In this document: in pieces, positions 1 through 11,200 of the stretch
How positions within the stretch are numbered: position 1 is the stretch's first letter
Layout: every line of letters begins with the position of its first letter
Source: Corbicula japonica
Taxonomy: Eukaryota > Mollusca > Bivalvia > Venerida > Cyrenidae
Reading direction: 5' to 3'
Assembly (NCBI GenBank): GCA_038501625.1
Contig: JAZAYU010001062.1
Location: 1-64,000, forward strand
Length of the DNA: 64,000 bases
Program-made: the position numbers and the translations under genes
Notes under the pieces: model-generated
Databases searched by the model: none
Seen by the model: only the letters and a program-made list of their open reading frames with translations
What the model was told of the DNA's origin: nothing

Positions 1-1074
1 TGACCTTGACCTTGGTCCTACAGTCACGACACACCGCCTTGTTATGGTGAACATTTGTGCCAAGTTATTTTGAAATCCCTCCATTCCAAACAAAGTTAAG
101 GGCAAAGTGTATATTTTTCTTAACACAAAATGTAAGTGAAAAAGGGGCATAATTTGAAAATATTGGAAGCATGGTTATGGGTCTTGTTGGTTATGATGTA
201 GATTTTGATGGTGAAAATATATTTCAAGTTTCAAGGCAGTATCTCAAGTAGTTTTTAAGTTATGGGTAAAATGCACAAAATATAAGAAACAAGATATATT
301 CCTATTAAAACTAATGTAAATGGAAGTATCAAAGGGCCATAACTTCTGAACAGAACATGTAAGAGCAAAACCCCACCTTTTTGCACAACAACATATCAGG
401 CCAAGCATTGTGGTAAAGTTTCATCAAATTCCCAGCAGAGGTGTAGGAGGAGTTGCGTTCACGAGATATATTCCTATTAAAACTAATGTAAATGGAATTA
501 TCAAAGGGCCATAACTTCTGAACAGAACATGTAAGAGCAAAACCCCACCTTTATGCATAACAACATATCAGGCCAAGCATTGTGGTCAAGTTTCATCAAA
601 TTCCCACCAGTAGTGTAGGAGGAGTTGCGTTCACGAGATATACTCCTATTAAAACTAATGTAAATGGAAGTATCAAAGGGCAATAACTTCTGAACGGAAC
701 ATGTAAGAGCGAAACCCCACATTCATGCACAACTACATATCAGGCCAAGCATTGTGGTCAAGTTTCATTAAATTCCGACCAGTAGTGTAGGAGGAGTTGC
801 GTTCACGAGATATACTCCTATTAAAACTAATGTAAATGGAAGTATCAAAGGGCAATAACTTCTGAACGGAACATGTAAGAGCGAAACCCCACCTTCATGC
901 ACAACTACATATCAGGCCAAGCATTGTGGTCAAGTTTCATTAAATTCCGACCAGTAGTGTAGGAGGAGTTGCGTTCACGAGAATATCGGACGGACGGAAG
1001 GACGGACGTCCGGACGGACGGACGGACAGGAGCAACTCTTAATGCCCGTCGCCATTTCATGGCGGGGGCATAAT
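1..1074 (+). repeat. Composite tandem repeat with four 172-bp units and (GGAC)n tail
   Basis: The window opens inside a composite whose left part has TGACCTTGACCTTGG words and a GGGGCATAATTTG segment. Four units of exactly 172 bp follow, starting at 291, 463, 635 and 807 and ending at 978; each begins with (A/G)AGATATA(T/C)TCCTATTAA and ends with GGAGTTGCGTTCAC. Next come a (GGAC)n block (about 989-1027) and the end sequence GGCGGGGGCATAA. The same composite in the same orientation lies at 58765-60655. Units 3 and 4 are more alike than 1 and 2, suggesting local unit duplication. Open frames here are by-products of the repeat. Comparable tandem-core repeats are common in bivalves; the mobilising system is not shown here. 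Confidence 0.9.
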
Positions 1075-1428
1075 TACAAAAAAATTACCTAGGATTTACA
1101 GATTGTTGAGAATACACCAATATCATGATATGTTGAGAATACACCAATATCATGAGACTGTTCCAATTCAAAAATTTGCTACCAACCTGCCCCTCACATC
1201 GTTACAGGGGATCTAAATGTTATCAAAGACTTTAGAATCCGCAATTTAATTTCATAAGTTCCGAAATATAGAATTCCATCCGACATCGACTTTAATAGGG
1301 CCTACCTGTCGTGCGGAAATTAAACTTTAAACTCTTTTTGCAATAAATGGTAGAAACGAGAACATGCTGAGGCAAATGCTCTTTCAAACTGGAAAAACCA
1401 AATATTCAAAAAAGTAGACACTCCTTCC

Positions 1429-1516
1429 TTTCTCTTTTTCTCTTCTTTTTCGCTGCGTGGGGAGGCTCTGTTTTGTGAGTGTGGCGATTCCTGATATGCA
1501 TTTTTTTTATTATCAC
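1429..1516 (+). repeat. Fragment of a retroelement 3' module
   Basis: A pyrimidine-rich block followed by GAGGCTCTG and GTGGCGATTCCTGATATGCA. The same order of words occurs inverted at 1930-2015 and directly at 30175-30255; the last part also occurs after the (TC)n tract at 5459-5485. The two copies around 1.4 and 2.0 kb face each other. Confidence 0.6.
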
Positions 1517-1924
1517 AGTAGTTTTGTCTGTGCTGTGTGGCGGACGTAAAAGGTCTCCCCGTACTTTTAATCAATACTGTTATCGTTTCATCCCGCAGGG
1601 ATTGTATTTTACAGTCATTTTTCACACCCCTCCCCAATCACCCAGATACTCTTACATACCACATTGAATGCTGTATGTTCACCGACATTTTGATATATTT
1701 AAATGGTGATTTTCTTGTGTATTATCTGGTTCCAAAATTAGGCCTTCTCATGTACTCGAATATACCATTTACAGTTCCATTTATTATTTTGGGATCAGTG
1801 ATTCAACACGTTTATATTTTTGGATTGTTCTGCGTACTATTTATAGAAAAACTAGTGGCGGGCATTTACGTCATGTATTACGAGGTGACGTCAGTTGATA
1901 ACATTTGATATAACTGAAGGTCGC

Positions 1925-2175
1925 TGTTCATATAATAAGGTGAAATATGCATATCAGGAATCGCCACATTCAGAAAAAACAGCCTCCCCACACAGTCAAG
2001 AAGAAGAGAGGGGGAGAGAGCATGGTTAATAAAATAATCAGTTTCAAAAAAGACACCACTAACAATAAACAAAAATGAGAACCCGAGGGGTTACCGCCTT
2101 GGAAAGGTCAGTGGCAAAATCAAATTGCCACTGGGGGTTTAAACCAGGTTCTAGGGTGCACCAACCTCACACTTG
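1925..2175 (-). repeat. 3' untranslated module of the RT fragment
   Basis: Read on the minus strand this has CCTAGAACCTGGTTTAAAC, then GCCACTGACC, CCAAGGCGGTAACCC, GTTCTC, a pyrimidine-rich tract, and GTGGCGATTCCTGATATGCA. The same series in the same order lies at 30062-30250 on the + strand. It sits just downstream of the reverse-transcriptase C-terminus at 2455-2916 on the same strand, so it is read as that element's 3' end. Confidence 0.6.
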
Positions 2176-2454
2176 CCCCAACAGGTTCTCATATCACAAA
2201 ACAAGTACAAGTTGTCTTGGTGAAAAGACTCCAACCCACTTATCTGCTTAACAATGTTGCATGCAAAAGCACACAAACATATAAAACATAAGAAGCTAAG
2301 AGCATTGCAAAGCCGAAAGGGGTACTCAATGATCTTACCGAGACCAGAGCTCCTGGAGTAAAATCAGCAAGAACACGATGACAGGGATAAAAGAAACAAA
2401 TCGAGTTTCTAGGTTCTTTTAAGAAAAGATTTCCCCAATAACCTTCATAAACTC

Positions 2455-2916
2455 TTAAACCCCTGCCACCGTCGTGCAACCAAAGAGGTAAGCATAATGA
2501 TCAACTGTAGAAGGGTTAATCACCAGGCCTGCAGAGCGCTGTAAAATATCATGTTGGTAACCTTTCTTTTTAAATTTACAGATGGTTTTTACGAATAACC
2601 GGGAGAAATTAACACTGCCTTTAATCTTTTTAAGTTTATAAATTAAATCACCATAAAAAACTGGTTGTGAAATACCTTGTTGCAAAAGTGATTTTAAACT
2701 GCATTTGTATTTATGAATTAAATCTGGGTATCGGCGATAAAACTTGCAAAAGGTTTTCCTTAATTTGTGATACCGATAACCTTGTTTTAAGAGTTTTTCT
2801 GTAATGCAAAGATTACGTTCATTGAAATCATTAACATTGTTGCAAGCTCTTGAAAAGCGAACAAGCTGTGAGATATAAACCCCATAAGATGTTGCAATGG
2901 TATTTTTTTCATACAA
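2455..2916 (-). pseudogene. C-terminal fragment of a retroelement reverse transcriptase
   Basis: The 153-residue open frame begins near ATSYGVYISQLVRFSRAC and continues with DFNERN, KLLKQGYRYHKLRKTF, SQPVFYGDLIYKL and HAYLF-like HYAYLF blocks. This combination resembles the region after the polymerase domain of reverse-transcriptase proteins found in many aquatic invertebrates; I recall this from family resemblance and cannot search. The catalytic palm motifs are absent, so this is a 5'-truncated relic ending in a stop at 2455. The family is uncertain: a Penelope-like or related RT is possible. The first Met is simply the first in the open frame, not a supported start. The block after it (1925-2175) looks like its 3' UTR. 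Confidence 0.6.
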
Positions 2917-3244
2917 ATCATGGCATACAATATTAAAGAAAACATTTTACCTCGAAGGCTATCTTCTGCGTCTTCTGTCCATACTCCGGCTAAATTAAAA
3001 ACTTTAACATACATGCAACCGTCAATTCGTTCATCGCCAATTTATTTATCTTCGGTTACTTCCGTAAATATGACCGGTTTGCAGAGTGCTCAATGCACTC
3101 ATTTATTTTAAAATAATTAAAAAATAAAATTGTCACCTTTCAAATCACATATTCTTAAAAAATATAACATTGATATTCCTATAAAACTAAACGACGGATG
3201 ACGCAGATCATATCCTTTTATATACAAGTGCAATTTAAAGAGGT

Positions 3245-3605
3245 GTAGGTGCTGCAGTTTTTGATGCCCACGAAGGGAGGCATATAGTAATCGGACCGTC
3301 TGTCCGTCCGTCCGTCCGTCCGCCGGAAATGAATCTTGTCCTCCCTTCGAAACCGCTTGAGGGATTTCATTGAAACTTCACAAGAGTGTTTATCACCAAG
3401 CCTAGTTGGGCATATTGTCAGGAATTTCTGCTCGGATTGTTTTTGTCCAAGTTATGGCCCTTTTTTGCAAAATCTTGTCCTCTCTTCTTCTCCGAAACCG
3501 CTCGAGGGATTTCATTGAAACTTCACAGGAGTGTTTGTCACCAAGCCTAGTTGTGCATATCATCAGGAATTTCTGCTCGGATTATTTTTGGCCGAGTTAA
3601 GGGTT
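3245..3605 (+). repeat. Composite repeat with (GTCC)n head and two 145-bp units
   Basis: Begins with GATGCCCACGAAGGGAGGCA, then a (GTCC)n run at about 3298-3320, then two units of about 145 bp containing GAGGGATTTCATTGAAACTT (3358 and 3503) and CACCAAGCCTAGTTG. The last unit runs into the telomere-like tract. Frames at 3336 and 3406 are repeat translations. Confidence 0.8.
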
Positions 3606-3631
3606 TTTTCACCTGACCAAGCGTGGTTTAA

Positions 3632-3707
3632 CTAACCCTAACCCTAAGGTTTTTAACCCTAACCCTAAGGTGTTAACTTACCCTAACCCTAAACCCTAAC
3701 CTTAACT
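3632..3707 (+). repeat. Interstitial telomere-like TAACCC tract
   Basis: Three short runs of TAACCC (complement of the animal telomere repeat TTAGGG), separated by AAGGT-type interruptions: about 3633-3647, 3653-3668 and 3679-3702. The tract lies at the junction of two composite repeats. Confidence 0.8.
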
Positions 3708-3737
3708 TCTATATTAAAATCTTGTCCATGCTTTTTT

Positions 3738-4925
3738 AGCTCATCTGTCACATAGTGATAGGGTGAGCGTTTTTGATCGCCTTTCGTCCCGCGTCCGTCC
3801 GGCGTCCGTTAACAGTTGTTGTCCACACTCTAGCAGTCTTAATTTTCATCCGATCTTCTTCAAACTTGGTCAGAATGTTTATCTCAATGATATTAAGATC
3901 AAGTTCGTAACTGGGTCATGTGACTTTGGAAACTAGGTAACAAGATCAAATTATATAAAAAGCTTGTCCGCACTCTGGCGGTCTTAATTTTTGAGCAATC
4001 TTCTTTAAACTTGGTCAGAATGTTTATCTCAATGATATCTAGGTCAAGTTTATAACTGGGTCATGTGACCCTTCAAACTAGGTCACTAGGTCAAATAAAA
4101 GAAAACGCTTGTCCGCACTCTACCTGTCTTAATTTTGGTGGGATCTTCTTCAAGCTTGGTCATAATGTTTATCTCAATGATATCTAGGTCAAGTTCGAAA
4201 CTGGGTCATGTGACCATTTGACCTATGTAACTAGGTCAAATTATAGAAAACACTAGCGGTCTTTATTTTGGTCCAATCTTCTCAAACTTGGTCATAATGA
4301 TTATCTCAACGATATTCAAGTTCGAAAATGGGTCATGTGACCTTGAAAACTAGGTCACTAGGTCAAAATATAGAGAAAGCTTGTTATCACTCTAGCAGTC
4401 TTCATTTTGGTCTGATCTTCTTCACACTTGGTCATAATGTTTATCTCAATGATATCTAGGTCATGTTCGTATCTTGGTGACGTGATTTTGAAAACTAGGT
4501 CACAAGGTCAAATAAAGAAAAAAAGCTTATTTGCACTCTAGCGGTCTTAATTTTTGTCCGAACTTCTTCAAACTTGGTCAGAATGTTAACCTAAGAGATA
4601 TCTAGGTAATGTTCATTACTGGGTCACGTGACCCTGAAAACTAGGACACTAGGTCAAATTACAGAAAAAAGGTTATTTGCACTCTAGTGGTCTTAATTTT
4701 GGTGGCATCCTCATTAAACTTGGTCAAAATGTTTATCTCAATGATATCTAGGTCAAGTTCGAAAGTCGGTCATTTGATCTTGAAAACTAGGTCACAAGGT
4801 CCAATTATAGAAAAAGCTTGTCCGTACTCTTACAGTCTTAATTTTGGTAGGATCTTCTTCAAACTTGTTCAGAATGTTTATCTCAATGATATCTAGGTCA
4901 AGTTCGAAACTGGGTCATGTGACCA
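3738..4925 (+). repeat. Composite repeat with eight units of about 145 bp
   Basis: Opens with GCTCATCTGTCACATAGTGA, a GTCCGTCC-type head, then eight diverged units marked by CACTCTAGC(A/G)GTCTTAATTT at about 3826, 3970, 4118, 4250, 4388, 4533, 4680 and 4825. Each also contains CTTCTTCAAACTTGGTCA, CTCAATGATATC and GGGTCATGTGAC. The last unit ends abruptly at GGGTCATGTGACC. Frames at 4687 and 4844 are translations of the repeat. Confidence 0.9.
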
Positions 4926-5374
4926 AAACCAATTGGGGGATTTCATTGAAACTTCATAACTACAGACTTTTAACAAATGATCCTTTCCATCTTTCACATT
5001 ATATGCTTGTAGTATCTTCATCATCTCTTCCACAGTCATATTTTTACTACATATGTATACCAATTCGATTTCAAAGCTGCATTTTGGGGGTATATGTCAA
5101 TTTCAGGTGACAGCTCATGTTTTTAATTGTAATTCAACTATTAAATCAGTTAATAGAAGAACTTTTTCAGTAAACATCAATTCAGATATTGACTGACAAA
5201 CGGATAAAAAAATCAATACATTTTTATATAAACATTTCAAACGATTAGGCCACACTTTAAAACATGTTTATATGTAACCTGTTGAAAAAAATATATTTGA
5301 TAACAGTGCTTCAAGAGCATTAAAAATAGAGCAATGCTTATTTCGAAACATAATTGGATACAAAAACTCCAAAC

Positions 5375-5378
<4 letters not shown>

Positions 5379-5458
<80 letters not shown>
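5379..5458 (+). repeat. (TC)40 microsatellite
   Basis: An uninterrupted dinucleotide tract of about 80 bp. It is followed at once by AATTCCTGATATACATATTT, matching the end of the retroelement 3' module seen at 1480-1510, 1940 and 30230. The tract may have grown from the pyrimidine-rich block that precedes that sequence in the other copies. Confidence 0.95.
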
Positions 5459-5463
<5 letters not shown>

Positions 5464-5524
5464 CTGATATACATATTTCACTTTTTTCAAAAATTTGTAT
5501 TTAACAATATTTAGTCATGTTCGA

Positions 5525-5575
5525 ATGATTGTGCCTCTAGCTGGGAGCGAACCCGCACCGTCACGGCGACAGAGA
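5525..5575 (-). repeat. tRNA-like B-box relic
   Basis: On the minus strand CGGGTTCGCTCCC matches the Pol III B-box core (GGTTCG). A related but degraded GTGCCTCTAGGTGGGAGCGA lies at 21967-21990 on the + strand. No clear A-box or cloverleaf was found, so this is at most a SINE relic. Confidence 0.3.
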
Positions 5576-5589
5576 AAAAAGTTATGCAT

Positions 5590-6900
5590 GGTTAAATGAA
5601 CTAAGGTAGTTGTGAGATTTATTCTTTTTATCCGGTTTGTGGACTTCATTAAAAAGCAAACGTATGTAAATTATCTTTGCAAAATGGGAAATACTATATT
5701 ACAAGCTATTAAAACTTGCGTATATCTTTAACAAGATTTTATGGGTTTTTTGTAGTTACGAGACAACAAATACGCTTTGGGGCTCATGATAGGAAAATAT
5801 CAACATAATTAGCAAATGTCAAGAACTAGGCTACACTTAATCGAAAATTTTACCAAAACACAACGTGCAGAAGAAAGCAAATACAGTTGAACCTCCCTTA
5901 GCAGCCACTTGCGTTCGGCAACCACTTTTCTCAAACAGCCATTTTGAATATGTCCTAAACTGACATCTTGTTCTAATTTTTAACTTTCTTTTAAAGCTTA
6001 CTGTTTTAAGTAGCCACTCCCTAGGTAGGCTGCTTAATACAGGTTTAACTGTACTGCTTTTAAACCAGATATAATTGGCTCACAATTTTGTTAAGTTTAC
6101 AGAAATCGATAACGGAGAAATGAAATTAAACATTATCTGGGGTGAACTTGACATTCAACATTCGTTTTCGTTTTTTTTTGAGGTGCTATTTTCTGTGAGC
6201 GGTCAACAACAGTGCGGCAAATGAATAACCAGCGATAATTCCGTTAACTTATTGAAGTTTACGCATCACAAGCTTACAAACTCCTTAAGTAATGATTTCT
6301 GTATAATTTTTTACATACAGACGGACAACATTATCACTATAATACTATACTATCACTATTGAGGACGAAAAATAGTGTCAAAACCATAAATAAAACGATT
6401 TTTCGTACTTGATTATATCTGCTCCTTGTCCCCACCTATTAATTCGCTTTCTGCTCCATGGACCTGACCATTTCTATACCCCAGCTCTATTCACTAAGCC
6501 CTCGCGAATTTGTTAAAAGTCTGTTTGTGCTAATATTTCACATATTGCCAGGGGAATGATGTAATTTTCCAATAATGCTTACAGATTTGTGAAGATTTTC
6601 AGATCTGTGGAACATTTTGCTATACAACGCAAACTTCATGATTTCATCACAAACTTCCTTATTTGAATCGCGATAAAATGTTTATTATCCCTTCTACCAC
6701 TTCAGAAATCAACGGATATGTGCAGAATTCATTTGGCTTTTAAAATCAGCCGATATTTTTTCCAAGATTCAATCAAAACTAGCGAAAATGATAATTTCCT
6801 ACACAACAGTTACTGTCACGTATAAAAAACTTACCGAGTCTGCGCCTGGATGTGCCGTCCGCTCCTGGCTCTTCCGGTTGACGGGTGTGATATTGATATA
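5590..6900. other. No gene seen
   Basis: AT-rich single-copy-looking sequence with stops in all frames. I see no splice-bounded exon, no TIR pair and no RNA-gene motif. Confidence 0.6.
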
Positions 6901-6916
6901 ACGAATTGACATATAC

Positions 6917-7285
6917 CACTGGCGCTTGACCAGCCGCCCCAACCCCAATCCAACACTTACGCCTTTGATTTTTTTGTAAAAATGGTGTCAAGTCACTAAT
7001 ATTGTTCCATTCTATCAAAATATGCGAAAATACACCGTCTAAATCGTAGTTAAAAATATATATATATTCTATGCGTTGAACCAAACAGCTGTAGGGTCTG
7101 GAACCGTTCCTGACCATTGTTCAATTATATAAATAGAATATACATTTTTTTTTCAAACAATGATTTTGACGGTGTATTTTCGCATACTTGAATGGAATAA
7201 TATTAGTGACTTGACACCATTTTTACAAAAAAAATCAAAGGCTTAAGGGTTGGCAGGGGGCGGGGCGGCTGGTCAAGCGCCAGTG
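6917..7285. mobile_element. Foldback MITE with arms of about 130 bp
   Basis: The left arm (about 6917-7045) starts CACTGGCGCTTGACCAGCCG and the right arm (about 7165-7285) ends CGGCTGGTCAAGCGCCAGTG. The homology runs inward through AAAAATGGTGTCAAGTCACT and a TATTTTCGCATA-type block, with indels. The loop is about 120 bp. There is no transposase, so it would depend on another element. The target duplication is not clear: a TA could be read on both sides but is not convincing. Confidence 0.75.
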
Positions 7286-7299
7286 AGATAAACCATGGA

Positions 7300-8880
7300 G
7301 GAGCACGTGACTGTTTAGGCTATAGACCACTAATTTAAATAGAATCCGATAGACTTCTTGCCTGTTTCACTGCTTTGCATTATTATCTCTACTTCAGCAA
7401 TCAAGCTGTTTTCTGGACGAATGATGAGTCATTACTTATTAGTACTATTTAACTATTACTTGATAACCTTTACAACGTAATCATTTCCGACACAAAAGAA
7501 TAAAAAAATGGGCCCGGCATCACATAGACGTTTACAGCGAATGTTGAGTATCAGGTTGCCCGGTTGTCAGCGAACGTTAAAGGGGCAGGGGATAGTTTCG
7601 CACTTTGGTCCCGGTCGATTTTCTAAGTATTTTGGGTAGCCGTGAATAAAATGCATTAAAATCATTGTTTGAAATAAAGATGGCATATTCTTTATAATAT
7701 TGTATAGTATATGAAATGTGAAATCTGATCACAGTGGCTCAAATGCATTGATGCTAGCTTTGTATGTTCTGAGTTGAACAGTTGCCGGATGAAAACGCAT
7801 TCGGCCGGGCTGAATTTGAGAATAATTTGGGGGTGAGGTATTTCAATGTCAAATGCTGAAAAATCGAAACGGATGGGAGACACTTTCCAGCTGCTTGGGA
7901 GATTAGGGAGACATAAAATATTAGCATGAAAGGGGTTTTATTTGAAAAGTCATTGCAGGAAATATTTTGCAGGTTCTCAAATATGTAGAATTTCGGCCAA
8001 ATTTGCATTTGAAAATCAGGACTTGGGGTGACTTTAAATGCCTGTGTAGATCAAATGACTGGTTCTGTGGAACAGTTGGTTGTGGTTTGTAAAAAGCTAG
8101 ACCCCTGCAACACAGAAAGTACAACAACACAATTTTAGCTGTGCAAAGTTTTTATTTTTGGTCAATGTAAGCTTGCACGGGGTCCCTGACTCTGACGGAA
8201 GCCTCGGAAACTGTACCCTGCGCCCTAAGTATCAGCTCAATGTTATATATAAATAGGTAATATGAGATGAGTTGGTGTTTTCTCTTAATCAAAATATTTG
8301 CGAATTGAAAGTTTATTGTTGTAAGCAGTTATAAAAAGAGTGAACATGTAGTAAGAGACATTGTTCAGATAGTTATTCTTGGCGGAATATTGAAGATTGT
8401 GTTTTGTTTACAAATATTAGCGATCATGTGACTTGATTTTGGCGCGTGAGTGTGACCTATATATAATGGTTCTTTGTTTGCAAATATTTCTGATGTTGAA
8501 ATTGACGATTCTATAGGTTGACCAAGTTATAGTCCAACAATATTGACCTGGCACTTTATTAATTTTCGTAAAGGTCATTGAATAAACACGGGTATCAGCG
8601 AAAACACCGATATATTATTCAATTTACACCTCAGTGATGTGTGGAGTATTGGAATAGATGCCGGACTACCGATCGTAACATTTACGAAAGTTAACGAATA
8701 TGGGGTCAAATGCAAGAATGCCAGGTCAATATTGTTGGACAAAAATTGGCGATGTTTTCAATTATTAATAGAATGTAAACAGGGGTTAAGGATATATTTT
8801 TTAAAATTTTATTGCAGTTATTTCAAAGTATTATATGCATTTTGCTTCAGTTAATTTTTTCACGGAAATATATATTTTGT
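7300..8880. other. No gene seen
   Basis: AT-rich intergenic sequence. Short frames on both strands (for example 7692-8130, minus) lack family motifs and splice context. Confidence 0.55.
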
Positions 8881-8884
8881 AAAA

Positions 8885-8992
8885 AAAAAATCTAAAAAAA
8901 AACAAATTTCGAACCTACAATCTATAACAGCGCTGCTATCATTGCATTTAAAATTGACTGCGTCTTAGACCACTCGGCCAAGTATTGGGAGC
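8885..8992 (-). pseudogene. tRNA-like relic of Ser/Leu (type II) form
   Basis: Read on the minus strand, TGGCCGAGTGGTCTAAGAC at 8980-8962 is an exact A-box of the type seen in tRNA-Leu/Ser. GGTTCGAA at about 8915-8908 is a B-box core, and a T-run follows (8900-8877), as expected for Pol III termination. ATAGCAG/CTGTTAT between the boxes can form a hairpin like a long variable arm. The acceptor and T stems do not pair well, so this is a pseudogene or the head of a tRNA-derived SINE rather than a working tRNA. Confidence 0.5.
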
Positions 8993-9044
8993 CTCTCGCT
9001 TTTTATGAAACAACGATTAAAATATTAACTCATTGTTTACATGT

Positions 9045-9087
9045 CGTCGCCTTATTATTACAATGTTCTAACTTACTTTTTTACAGT
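9045..9087 (+). repeat. Solo copy of MITE end sequence
   Basis: A stretch of about 43 bp (CGTCGCCTTATTATTACAAT through ACTTTTTTACAGTT) is repeated nearly exactly at 9313-9355, where it forms the left end of the MITE at 9313-9555. Confidence 0.7.
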
Positions 9088-9312
9088 TTGGAGAAAATCG
9101 TCTTCAAAGTTTCAGATTTCTCTAAAACCTTCATATTCCACCGAATTTGCTCAGAAAAACAGCAGCGTGTGTGTTTTGATGAAGTCTATAAATTACATGA
9201 GTTTGTGTTAAGTCTTTATCTTTAACTTTTTAAAAATTCTCTACTTTCGGTTTAACCTAACCAGTGTTCTTGGACTAACCAGTACTAACCATTATTTTCT
9301 CCGCAAGTAACT

Positions 9313-9555
9313 CGTCGCCTTATTATTACAATGTTCTAACTTACTTTTTTACAGTTACTTAGAACAGTGTAATCCTTACACGAGTGTGAATAAACCGCAA
9401 GATAGAACATTGTGTGATTGGGAATTTTAAAAACTAAAGTGAATCAACCAATTCTGAAACCATATTCAGATAGGTCTTTTTTCCACGATTACAACGGTAT
9501 AAAAATCTCATTTTTCGAAAAATATCACTTAGAACATTGTAATAATAAGGCGACG
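9313..9555. mobile_element. Small MITE with 27-bp TIRs
   Basis: The left end CGTCGCCTTATTATTACAAT-GTTCTAA (9313-9339) is matched by its inverse TTAGAACATTGTAATAATAA-GGCGACG (9529-9555). Total 243 bp with no coding capacity. The flanks share a GTAAC/GTTAC-like block, so the exact boundary may lie a few bases outside. Confidence 0.6.
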
Positions 9556-9747
9556 ATGTAACGCCAATGTAAACACGACAATGTAAACATTGCCAAATTA
9601 CCTTTGTCCAATAATAGCAGGTTTTTGTTTTTACAAGGAGAAGGTGATTTCGAGTCTTTAAAGTAAATAATGATTGCATAACCCTTTTTGTGGGTCTTTC
9701 TGTTGTTCAGAGCAATACCCTTCGCCAATAAAAGACAGCAATAATCA

Positions 9748-9931
9748 CACTGGACATACCTTTCGCGCTAACGACGCGTCTATCGCGCCAACGACGAATT
9801 TCTTTCGCGTAAATAACGCATTTGATGGCGGATTTCGTGGAAAAAGAGCGTCACCGCAGGAAGTTTACACTTTGTACTTCTTTAGATGATGATACAATCG
9901 CAAGGGACTGATCGCAAAGTACCCCCTCACC
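9748..9931 (+). repeat. Dispersed CG-word repeat, copy 1
   Basis: Starts CACTGGACATACC, then carries CG-rich words (TTCGCGCTAACGACGCG and similar), CGGATTTCGTGG, GTTTACACTTTGTACTTC, and ends CAAAGTACCCCCTCACC. An inverted copy of the whole series lies at 24427-24611. It is probably an element end; the opposite end was not found near either copy. Confidence 0.65.
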
Positions 9932-10637
9932 ATTCTAAAGAATCGTCCACAGTTTTGCGAGGTAGGTGCAAAATGTTGTAATTTCAAAGAAAAAGTTATT
10001 TTGTACAGTACAACCCGGCATATGCCCATTCGTACCAGAATGAAAATATCGTTGGAAGGTATCATTTGACATATAATACATTTCTTGTAACATATATGCA
10101 TCTTCTGCTTATTTATCGGAGAAGAAGTGAGCTGAATGCGTCTAGAACGCTTTCGTCTGAACGCATCTACTTCGCAAGCATTATATAGTTCATCTGCCTA
10201 GTAAATTTGGTGCGTGTGAGATGTTGCTTACCTAAGAAAGGAAAACGCGTTTGTCAAAATTTATCATGTGTATTATTAACAAGCCAATGTTCCTCTTATT
10301 TCTCGTGTGGGAGCGATATTGATTACATGTTTAACGGAATGAAACTTATGAGAAACGATTAAAGAGCTAAGAACCCGATTTACGCAGAGGGATTTTACAG
10401 TTAATCGCCTTGGAACTCTTAATTGTTAAAAATAGAGACTATAGACCACCATGAAACCACTATTTAAACAAAAGCTTTGGACTTATTAAAAGCTAATTGT
10501 ACATACAGTTAAATATTCATTTCTAAATTTGCTCATTAGCTTTCAAGTTAAGGTTATGACAGTGTAGCTACACAAAACCATAAAAGGCAATGGGGTTCAA
10601 TAAGGGTATATAGCGTTTATTTACTAGATCTACTTAC

Positions 10638-10843
10638 GCGGAAGTAACGGCAAGTTTCACATTCAGTTGTGCACCCACCGTCTCCCAGACTGACTTTACC
10701 CTCTTGAACTTTGAACTTGAGGTGGTATGCGTACAAGAATCGAACTCCCCAAATAATGTTGAATCATTATCGCTCACCAAATCAATTAATGTGAGTTCTT
10801 CGCATCCCCCATTTGGGTTTTGCGGGCTTCGGCTGTCCCGCAT
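10638..10843 (-). CDS. Possible first coding exon of a host gene (weak)
   Basis: A minus-strand frame from ATG at 10843 gives an acidic, Ser/Thr-rich 69-residue peptide (motifs EELTLIDLVSDNDS and FGEFDSC). It runs to CGC|GTAAGT, a good splice donor after 10638. The frame is also open upstream of the ATG to about 10895, so it may be internal. The + strand is open across the same interval and ends near a weaker donor (AAAG|GTAAAT), so the strand is not settled. No domain recognised. Confidence 0.28.
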
Positions 10844-11060
10844 CTGGCTCAGCCCATGTTTATTGACAAGACGAAAGGTAAATAACAGGTGCTAGATTCT
10901 CAAGCTGTTTTATAAACACAAAATGTGTACTCCTACTCTAGGGAGAATAAAAAGTTGATTACGAGTAGGTTTTCGACTGAGAATGAGTAGAATGTTTATA
11001 ACCTCGGGGCCAGGTTTTTCCTTATATTAAAAACTATTGACAAGTTCTACTCTTTTGCAG

Positions 11061-11200
11061 AGGATTCTACATGAAAACTTCAAGATCAGCGGTCTATCCC
11101 GTTGTTCTAGGCAACGAAAATATAGATACGGAGAAAGATGCCGACGAGTTAAACAGGTCTGGAAGAGAATGCATTCAGCTGCTGTACGTCGTTTCTATAT
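11061..11200 (+). CDS. Possible host exon (weak)
   Basis: It follows a pyrimidine-rich acceptor (TCTACTCTTTTGCAG|AGG). One frame reads MKTSRSAVYPVVLGNENI followed by an acidic stretch. No good donor was found, so the right edge is a guess. No domain recognised. Confidence 0.25.

Noticed and set aside
291..978. CRISPR array
   Set aside because: 172-bp units without spacers, and the window is eukaryotic repeat DNA.
2240..2479. 79-codon minus-strand frame after the RT fragment
   Set aside because: Overlaps the RT end and runs into the 3' module; no domain.
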